Origin: Fragilaria radians
Lineage: Eukaryota; Bacillariophyta; Fragilariophyceae; Fragilariales; Fragilariaceae
Assembly: GCA_900642245.1 (NCBI GenBank)
Contig: CAAAJI010000030.1
Coordinates: forward strand, 315,804 to 330,295
Direction: 5' to 3'
DNA: 14,492 bases
Made by a program: the position numbers and the translations under genes. The notes under the pieces were generated by a model, which was not told the DNA's origin, did no database searches, and was given only the letters and a program-made list of their open reading frames with translations. Shown piece by piece: positions 8,534 to 14,492 of the stretch. Each line of letters opens with the position of its first letter. Position 1 is the stretch's first letter.

Positions 8534-9616
8534 ATGAGCATCCGGCGGCTTGGCGATGATCTTCTCAAGGAAGTTGTAGATAATGCAGCACCGTCCGCTG
8601 AAAAATGTACCGATCTGGTGCGAGCACTATCGAAGCAGAAGATTACTTTGACAATACTTCAATCGACTGGAATCGGGAAGATACTAGCAAAAGCTGCTCG
8701 TATTGTAAAGCGGAACCAAAGTCTAGAGGAGCAAAATTGGAGCATAGTCTACAGAGAAGCTCAGGATCTGATAAGAATTTGGAAAGATCTCGCATCGTCA
8801 AAATCTTCTTCTAATAAGTCGACACAAGGTAAAGTGGTTGCCAAAGATAAAAACGACAATCTTGCCGACAACTCCCCTACATCAATACTGGAATATCGCT
8901 CTCTTCTTATCAAATATAAGAAAGAGTTGTACAAAGATCCACCAGTCTTACCACCGAAGGTTACTTCCGTGGAAGTTGGTCCCGTGAACTTTGGTGAACC
9001 AGTAAGAGACAAAAAAACTGGGAAATTAATCTTTGAAGGGTATTATGATGAGAACGAAAAGTCAATTCAAATTTTAATGAAAGAATTTCATCCAAATCGA
9101 ACACCCGAAGAAATTTTAAGAGCTGGGGCCTTTGGAGGAACTTATTTTCGTCCAATCCACTCTGCTGTCACGAATCAGCACTATATATCACAACAGGTTC
9201 TTCAAGATACTGTGCAGCCATTGTGGATTCAGGGACTTCCAGCATCTGAGTACCTCACTTCATCTACCTATCGCGAGAAAATTAATAAGTATGGAGTCTC
9301 GTGTGGTGGCTCGCTTGGGATGTGGGAATCCAGTGGATGGATTACAGCCTTAGACCCCTACGGTTGGTTTCAATGGTATTGTCGATTTTATCAGGGACGC
9401 CGATCAGCAGATGATGCACGACAAATATCAAGATGGGCAAAGAGTGCAGGTTCCAAGGGGAGATTTCGATCACAGCTCTGTAACAAAATTCTTTTGAATT
9501 CTTCTACGTATGACGATGCTAGTATAAGCCCTGTGATTCGCCAAACATTACTTCATTGGGGGCTCGAGATTACGCCCGATATTTTGGATGCACACCGGAA
9601 AAGAATGAAAAAGTAA
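8534..9616 (+). CDS. TFIIS N-terminal (LW) domain protein with a conserved C-terminal domain
   Basis: The frame is an intact 360 codons from ATG (context TTACCATGA) to TAA, with no intron needed. Residues about 24-88 match the TFIIS N-terminal/LW helical bundle: a leucine-patterned helix (TDLVRALSKQKITLTILQ), the hallmark STGIGKILAKAARI, and a final helix with a conserved-type tryptophan (AQDLIRIWKDL). In TFIIS, Elongin A, Spt6 partners and Mediator subunit 26 this domain docks on short motifs of transcription factors, so a nuclear transcription-related role is likely. A Ser/Lys-rich linker (about 88-115) follows. The C-terminal domain (about 145-345) is rich in aromatic and invariant-looking motifs: GAFGGTYFRPI (198-208), DPYGWFQWYCRFYQGRR (274-290), DDARQISRW (293-301), GRFRSQL (309-315) and SPVIRQTLLHW (332-342). 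I recall similar C-terminal blocks in fungal and algal hypothetical proteins, but have no name or function for them. It is not a complete TFIIS: no central domain or C-terminal zinc ribbon is present. Confidence 0.85.
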   Translation: MSIRRLGDDLLKEVVDNAAPSAEKCTDLVRALSKQKITLTILQSTGIGKILAKAARIVKRNQSLEEQNWSIVYREAQDLIRIWKDLASSKSSSNKSTQGKVVAKDKNDNLADNSPTSILEYRSLLIKYKKELYKDPPVLPPKVTSVEVGPVNFGEPVRDKKTGKLIFEGYYDENEKSIQILMKEFHPNRTPEEILRAGAFGGTYFRPIHSAVTNQHYISQQVLQDTVQPLWIQGLPASEYLTSSTYREKINKYGVSCGGSLGMWESSGWITALDPYGWFQWYCRFYQGRRSADDARQISRWAKSAGSKGRFRSQLCNKILLNSSTYDDASISPVIRQTLLHWGLEITPDILDAHRKRMKK

Positions 9617-10436
9617 AGGTTATCCTTGATAAAGTTATTCTACTTCTACACCTTATCACCAGTTCTTGCCTAAAACCTCGATTAATTGAGCTTTCTCTTT
9701 CTAAGAATGATATCACGAATAAACTGAAATGAGATGCATAGGGAACTTGATGCTAATTATGAAAATTCGTCCAAGATCTGGAAGTACACAGTGTAAATGT
9801 TGATTCAATAGATACAACTGATTGATGTTATACACTACTTCCTTTCAAAATACTTCAATTATTCAATCCATTAATTTGGAAGTCCTTCATATTCTTGCAA
9901 CTGAATTACTGCTTACAAATTATTTTCTTACCAGGAGACCGTCTATCTCCTAGGTTCACATCCAGTCAAATATTCAATTCAATCAGGGGTTGTTGAATAG
10001 CCGAAATCCTGTAAATACCATACATGATTGAGTACTAAATGCCTCATCCCTCTACGAGACACGAATTAACTAGATTAAAAACAAGGAGCCCCACTATCTC
10101 CTAGGTTCACATTTAATCAAAGGTTCAATTCTATCATGGTTACTGAATAGCTGGAACATGCAAAATAGAGTAATACATATCTAAAGGAAAACAAACCGAA
10201 TGGAAGTAACCCTACTGACGATCAGCGTATCTCGGGATGTTAGTCTGTCATTACATTTAGTCCAGACACACTGGGGATAAAGCTTGAATGAATTACCACC
10301 ACTGAATGCATTGAAACGAAGCAAACTGAAGCAAAAGCAACTTTGCAGCCATAGAAGTAGACATGTCATCATTGTTGCCTTATAGACACAACTGCCAAAA
10401 GATTGGATGTGAACTCAACATAGCCTTAACATTACC
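9617..10436. other. Intergenic DNA before the retrotransposon relic
   Basis: There is no coding stretch of note. It holds the 3' flank of the upstream gene, a diverged direct repeat (annotated separately) and the place where a 5' LTR and primer-binding site would be expected if the relic kept them. I could not recognise an LTR with TG...CA ends or a tRNA-complementary primer site. Confidence 0.45.
9933..10166. repeat. Diverged direct repeat of about 84 bp
   Basis: Two copies lie about 150 bases apart, at roughly 9933-10016 and 10084-10166. They share an exact 18-mer, CTATCTCCTAGGTTCACA (9943-9960 and 10094-10111). Weaker matches extend on both sides, including GTCAAATATTCAATTC versus ATCAAAGGTTCAATTC, and GTTGAATAG versus ACTGAATAG. 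The divergence shows the duplication is old. Lying about 270 bases upstream of the gag relic, it could be the remains of LTR-internal repeats or of nested insertions; that link is unproven. Confidence 0.5.
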
Positions 10437-11234
10437 ATGTCATCTAACTCACCTGAAATCCACTTTTTATCAGATGTCATCTCAACACAAGAAAGAAGTG
10501 GAGACAACATTGATGAGTTGTCCCCTCACCAAGCGCATCAAATCTGTCGCAATGGCAACAAAAACGAGCCACCAAAGCAATGCAAGTTTGGAGGACAATT
10601 TGAGGATCTAAAAGGTCATGTATATGACTGCATTAATGCTAGCAATGCTGACCAATACATGAAGACTACAAAAGATATAGCAGAATGCATAGGACACACT
10701 AAAAATGTGATATGGAAGATAGCATGTCTATTGAGAATCTTGAAGTCATGACAACAGAGATGCCACCAGAATTGAAATGAGAATATGAGAGAAATATGTA
10801 GATGAGTACATTAAGCAACTGACTGTTGCTAAGGAAAACTTACAGACAGCATATTCCTTGATCTGAGGACAGTGTTCAAACCTAATATCCCAAAGGTTGG
10901 AAGCTTCTGCCAATTTCCATGATCTATCTAGTAAAGGTGGTGCCATGGAACTCCTTAAGCAAATCAAGAACACCACCTACAACTACCAGAGGCAGCAATA
11001 TCTACCACATGCTATCATAGAAACAACTTTATGGATGCTATCAATTAAGTAGCATGCCTACGCAAGGGTGGTATGAGTTATTCAACAATCTAATTGATGT
11101 TGTTAAGTACATAGGAGAACTGTGGGAACTGACCCTGGTGTCATGGAACAATTAGCAGCATCATACTCAACGAATGTAAATGACTTATTTGTAAGCAGGT
11201 CAGTGAGCAGTATCTGGCTACGGCATTATTAACC
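10437..11234 (+). pseudogene. Gag relic of the copia element
   Basis: A likely original ATG (MSSNSPEIHF) starts a 104-codon open stretch with CKFGGQFEDLKGHVYDC at residues 49-65, a block typical of diatom copia Gag, then TTKDIAECIG. The frame then shifts. From 10709 it reads SIENLEVMTTEMPPE. From about 10790 to 11052 it reads YVDEYIKQLTVAKEN and AYSLI-stop-GQCSNLISQRLEAS, with the stop TGA at 10864 where the family has Trp. Next come WYELFNNLIDVVKYIGE (from 11054) and TDPGVMEQLAASYS (from 11128). The last recognisable piece is SEQYLATALL from 11202. At least four frameshifts and several stops make it a pseudogene. The normal C-terminal part, including any zinc knuckle, is absent. Confidence 0.82.
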
Positions 11235-12086
11235 AGTGGGATTCAAAGAATGATTGGAAGACATAGTACCCAACAACTGCTTCATATATTTCATAACAAA
11301 CTACTTCCAAAGTGCCCAATCAACAGGCAAGGTATACTTGCAGCTGAAGATATCTTTGGACCGGACCTGGGAATAAATACTAAAAGGGAAGACCATACAC
11401 CACACCCCTGTCTCTGTTTGACCAGATATAATCAGCATCCCCATGAGCATCATGAAACACTATCTGGATATAACATTAACAGGAGACATCTTGTTTATCA
11501 ACTAGCTCCCGTTTTTTGTGACAATCTCAAGGGATAGACAGTTCTGCACCAGTGATAGGGCCTCAAGGACATGAAGAATCGAATGTTATTTAAAATGCAA
11601 TCAAACAAAGTGATTAGTATCTACCAATCAAGAGTATTCAAAATTATTCAGATACTAATACACAATCACTTTGAATCCCTTCAGACAGACTGCAACATCT
11701 TGTTAAACACACGATGAGCATGTACCAGAAATAGAAAGGCATATCAGGACTCTTAATGAATGAGCCCGCAGCATCTTCAACACCCTCCTTTTTAAGAAAA
11801 TTCCAGATTGGATGACTATTGAATTAGTGTATGAGTGCTCTAGACAGTAAGCCCAAGACCAATCATAAATGATCACTCAATTGACTATGAGAAACATTTT
11901 TGTCTCAAATATGGAAAATATGGACAAACTCACGAGATACATAACAATCCATTAACATCCAGAACTGCTGGTGGCATTGCACTAAGACCTACAGGAAATG
12001 CTCAAGGAGGCTATTACTTCATAAGTCTGTCAGCGGGTAGCAGGATAAAGCGATATTGATGGGTTGTGCTGCCTATTCCCAATTAG
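11235..12086 (+). pseudogene. Pol relic: pre-integrase and integrase region
   Basis: Right after the last gag piece, in the same frame, comes IQRMIGRHSTQQLLHIFHN, then CPINRQGILAAEDIFGPDLG (to about 11370), the block that precedes the integrase core in these elements. In another frame 11461-11535 reads LDITLTGDILFIN-stop-LPFFVTISR, where the Asp of TGDI probably corresponds to the first catalytic residue. From 11646 the line ILIHNHFESL replaces the family's M-D-G-x-F-E, so the second catalytic Asp appears lost. From 11713 comes DEHVPEIERHIRTLNE, whose Glu in EIER would be the catalytic Glu, then TGA at 11761 and ARSIFNTL. From 11856 a single frame holds IDYEKHF, SRTAGGIALRPTGNAQGGYY, and WVVLPIPN between stops at 12057 and 12084. 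Confidence 0.85.
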
Positions 12087-12431
12087 GTTGTTTACCAAGG
12101 TTAGTCACATATATAAAATGTAGTAATTGATGATGACTAGATTAACGACATAAAAAACCCTGAACAGTTCAATGATACCTTGGATACTGAAGATATTGGT
12201 GATGTTCCTGGAAATGATGATATCATCCAAGAGGATGCAAATGACAATGCAAGCCAAGATAACACAAATCAAATCATGGATGACAACATGAATTACAGAA
12301 ATCATTATAATGATGAGGCACCTAACAATGAGGGAACCGCAGAGGATATCCGGGAGAACGATAATCATAGTGATGATGATGAAGATTCAGAATATAATCA
12401 AGAAAATTTCATGGCGTTTGTTTTTTATTAG
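12087..12431 (+). pseudogene. Acidic linker relic between integrase and reverse transcriptase
   Basis: The same frame as the preceding integrase piece continues with stops near 12102-12150, then stays open at 12180-12431. This 83-codon stretch is almost entirely Asp, Glu and Asn (DTEDIGDVPGNDDII, DDDEDSEYNQENFMAFVFY). Copia polyproteins commonly carry a low-complexity acidic segment here. Its length on its own could be mistaken for a small gene, but the frame, order and neighbours tie it to the element. Its openness may reflect GAT/AAT-rich codons rather than selection. Confidence 0.65.
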
Positions 12432-13260
12432 ACGAAATGTTTAGTCAGGTAGGAAATTCGTTGTTACTCGCCTAATTTGGCCACCAATTGCCACCACATA
12501 ACGAAGCAGAATAATTGAAGAGATACAGCGATGAGGGCAGCAAACCGTAGAATCTCTTAGTATTGTCCTTCGCAAAGAGCATTCACGTTTGAACTTATAT
12601 TCTATGTTAGTGTCTGATGCTAATACTGAGTTTACTCAGGAAGTCTCACAGCAACCAACTCCACATCTATCTTTTTTATCCGTCTGATGTTGAATGATGA
12701 CCTGCTTGATTATGCATCATGCTCCTGATGCTCTTTCAACTAATTTGAGGATATATATCTAAATTGCTCTTGACCTCAATTGAATGAATCTCGTCCTAGG
12801 AAAATTGATGATGAAAATGTCATCCAGTCCATAGAGTACACATATGTAGTTGGTTTTCTATTCTGCCGCCCTGCTACGTGTTCTTTTCTCATCATAAAAC
12901 ATAACATGCTAAATGAGCTGATTACAACAGGTACTTATTTTTATTGTGAAAAGTCAAGGGAATGAAGCTGCTCTACATAGCTAGTATTTCGGATGACTTC
13001 CTAAACGCTTTATGAAAGCAGAATCTGAATTCCCAAGTCCATGTTTAGATTTTATTTGACAACTATAATGTTAGGAAGTAACGTCCGGGAAGCATGTCAA
13101 GTAAGTCCTCAAAAGTAGGGGAGGTCAACAAGTAAGCATAAAATAGTCAAACTTGAAACAGGGCATGGATTCGGTATTTCATTGATGTAGATATTCCCTG
13201 GAAATCAAGTGAGATTATATCGACAAGGATCAGGTCGAATGTAATTAATTGCTTTACGAC
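12432..13260 (+). other. Element interior without recognisable coding
   Basis: The N-terminal two thirds of the reverse transcriptase should lie here. I could not recognise any of its motifs in any frame. Either this part has diverged beyond recognition, has been replaced by an insertion, or the RT start was deleted and unrelated DNA sits between the two pol pieces. A 61-codon frame at 12780-12965 does not resemble RT. Confidence 0.45.
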
Positions 13261-13383
13261 AAGGTGATAATTGAGGCAAAATCACTCCAAGGGTTGAAAA
13301 CATCTGTATCAAGATTCCATTAGCTTCTAGCTTAACCAGTATCTCGTTTAGGCTTTAAGAATACGAAATACGACCCAACTCTT
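13261..13383 (+). pseudogene. Reverse transcriptase fragment of the copia element
   Basis: Frame 13261 reads KVIIEAKSLQGLKTSVSRFH, then two stops (13321, 13333) inside a leucine-rich line, then RLGFKNTKYDPTL. This matches the copia RT block normally written as SLYGLKxSxRxW/FH...LGFxxxxxDPxLW, with Tyr replaced by Gln in SLYG. The catalytic YVDD box that should follow is missing, and the RNase H end begins within about 10 bases, so an internal deletion joins the two. Confidence 0.8.
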
Positions 13384-13391
13384 TAATAGTG

Positions 13392-13562
13392 GGGAATGCT
13401 ATGTCAATGGTTTGAAATACATCTGTCTCGTCGCGTATCCTAAAGTTTAAACACAATTCTTTGGAGTATTGCCGTGCTCGTGAAGCTATTTTAGTTAGAG
13501 TTTTACGGTGTTCATACATTAAAAGTGAAGAGAATGTCAGTAATATATCGACAAACCGTTAA
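13392..13562 (+). pseudogene. C-terminal RNase H relic of the copia element
   Basis: The frame reads GNAMSMV-stop-NTSVSSRILKFKHNSLEY, then CRAREAILVRVLRCSYIKSE and ENVSNISTN before TAA at 13560. It corresponds to the copia RNase H end: DNxSVV, then KKHNxIAYHRVREA, then HVxSxxNxADxLTK. The DN pair that holds a catalytic Asp is altered (GNA), and TGA at 13413 interrupts it. The motif marks the 3' end of the coding part of the element; a 3' LTR would be expected shortly after. Confidence 0.8.
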
Positions 13563-14492
13563 GGTAGTCCAGGTTGATTGACTTGGGTAGAAGTTATTGA
13601 TTCATACACAGAAGAATAGCGGGCTTAAAAGTTATCACCTTATAGTGGGTTAGGAACTTAGGATGCATGTTTTCCCGAGCTCAAACAAGAGATTTTAGGA
13701 GTAAATTGAGAAGCGGTAAGATTAAAGCTTATCCAACTTAAAAATGGAATTTCTTCAGATATTGGGAAAGTATTGAGGTAAAATAGGATGTAATTAAGTG
13801 AGGAAAATTTAAAAGAAATAAGTTTGCCCCATCCTTTAGTATCGGAAAGAACTGATTAAGCATTGTATACGCAAGTTTCACAGGCAAAATAGGAGTTTTA
13901 TTCTGGAAATTTTTGTGAACGGTTAATCATGAATTTTCTTTATACCAATAAATATAAAAGTTAGTATTAATACACATTCAATCATGAAATGATTGTAGGA
14001 GAAAAACCATTTTCAACCAAAATTCAATCATATCAAAATTGATATCATCTAACCACAGCACATTTAAGGTCGACAAAAGTAGTATATAGGTTCATGAATA
14101 CATCATTCACACAGGATATGGATTCGAATCAATGTCGGTAGTGCCGAATATTATTGTCAATGAACACATTAATGAGATACAATTGCAGATTCTGCTATTC
14201 TAATGAGGAGTATCTATTTCAGCAAATACAATTTGAAATCATAAACAAATTATACTTTTTCTATCTTTTCATAAAATCCCATAAGCGGGATATTCAGCTT
14301 AAGAAGTATGAAGGAATAGGTATCTCATGTCACTACCTTTCCGTTCTTTGGATAGATAAGTCTGCTGCACAAGACTTTCCCATTGTCAAGTTTTATATTG
14401 TAACATAATCATTATTTCCAACCACTCTTACTGCACCCCGTTTAAATATAGAATCTCAAATTTTGATTGTACCACCACTTCGTTACCAAAGG
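13563..14492. other. AT-rich flank without a gene
   Basis: No gene, RNA or recognisable LTR is visible. Short hairpins occur, for example CAATCAT-GAA-ATGATTG (13979-13995) and ATATCAA-AA-TTGATAT (14030-14045), as expected now and then in AT-rich DNA. An open stretch at 14160-14408 (82 codons from its ATG) is rich in Phe, Tyr, Ile and Lys and matches nothing I know. If a 3' LTR survives it should begin here, but I found no shared words with the region upstream of gag. Confidence 0.45.

Larger units (their letters stand above)
10437..13562 (+). mobile_element. Decayed Ty1/copia-like LTR retrotransposon
   Basis: Protein motifs of a copia-type element occur in the right order on one strand: gag (10437-11234), the pre-integrase and integrase region (11235-12086), an acidic linker (to 12431), reverse transcriptase (13261-13383) and the end of RNase H (13392-13562). 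The order Gag-INT-RT-RNH is diagnostic for Ty1/copia; Ty3/gypsy has integrase last. The motif wording resembles copia-like elements known from diatom genomes. The reading frame changes many times and carries stops, so the element cannot encode its proteins. At about 3.1 kb from the gag ATG to the RNase H end it is shorter than an intact coding region of this class. The missing parts include the gag 3' end, protease, most of reverse transcriptase with its YVDD box, and most of RNase H. Neither LTR was recognised. Confidence 0.88.

Noticed and set aside
8605..9353. Several 64-83-codon frames on both strands within the TFIIS-domain gene
   Set aside because: They are out-of-frame or antisense shadows of the 360-codon gene with no family resemblance.
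10363..10611. 82-codon plus-strand frame overlapping the gag start
   Set aside because: The overlapping frame at 10437 carries the Gag motif; this one matches nothing.
12105..12368. 87-codon minus-strand frame rich in Ile and Val
   Set aside because: It is the antisense of the GAT/AAT-rich acidic linker, which by composition gives Ile/Val on the other strand.
13979..14045. Short hairpins as a terminator or transposon end
   Set aside because: The arms are 7 bases in AT-rich DNA, with no paired copy elsewhere and no flanking duplication.
14119..14131. GATTCGAATC, like a tRNA T-loop
   Set aside because: No matching acceptor, D or anticodon stems could be found around it; it is simply a short palindrome.
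14154..14408. 84-codon plus-strand frame near the window end
   Set aside because: The first codon is TTG; from its ATG (14160) it is 82 codons of AT-driven composition with no family resemblance.

Overview
This window looks like nuclear DNA of a secondary-plastid stramenopile, most likely a diatom. Three observations support this. Genes are sparse, uncoupled and separated by kilobases of AT-rich DNA. The Rieske oxygenase gene has a 64-nt GT-AG spliceosomal intron and an N-terminus shaped like a heterokont bipartite plastid signal (a signal peptide followed by an ASAF-like site, here ASSF). There is also a decayed Ty1/copia retrotransposon whose protein motifs resemble the copia-type elements I know from diatom genomes. 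The genus cannot be decided from sequence alone.

Layout: (1) 231-1226 (+) is an intact 331-residue protein of unknown function with an N-terminal hydrophobic segment and a C-terminal hydrophobic hairpin. (2) 1227-5799 has no convincing gene. It contains a cluster of inverted repeats (4102-4212), a small repeated palindrome (4291-4315) and a doubtful membrane-protein-like remnant near 5490-5732. (3) 5800-7459 (-) is a two-exon Rieske non-haem iron oxygenase of the pheophorbide a oxygenase (PAO)/TIC55/PTC52 group, predicted to be plastid-targeted and membrane-anchored. (4) 7460-8533 is the intergenic region between two divergently transcribed genes, with a dyad and a CRE-like octamer close to the oxygenase start. 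(5) 8534-9616 (+) is an intact 360-residue protein with a TFIIS N-terminal (LW-type) helical domain and a well-conserved-looking C-terminal domain of unknown function. (6) 9617-10436 holds a diverged direct repeat. (7) 10437-13562 (+) is a dead Ty1/copia element in which pieces of gag, integrase, an acidic linker, reverse transcriptase and the RNase H end appear in the correct order. They are separated by frameshifts, stops and at least two apparent internal deletions. (8) 13563-14492 holds nothing I can identify.

The three intact genes do not form an obvious pathway. One is a probable plastid enzyme, one a probable nuclear transcription-linked protein and one an orphan. I found no convincing new defence, mobile or regulatory system. 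The most useful results are the reconstructed splice site and start of the oxygenase, the domain assignment of the 8534-9616 protein, and the recognition that about 3.1 kb of apparently non-coding DNA is a retrotransposon relic.
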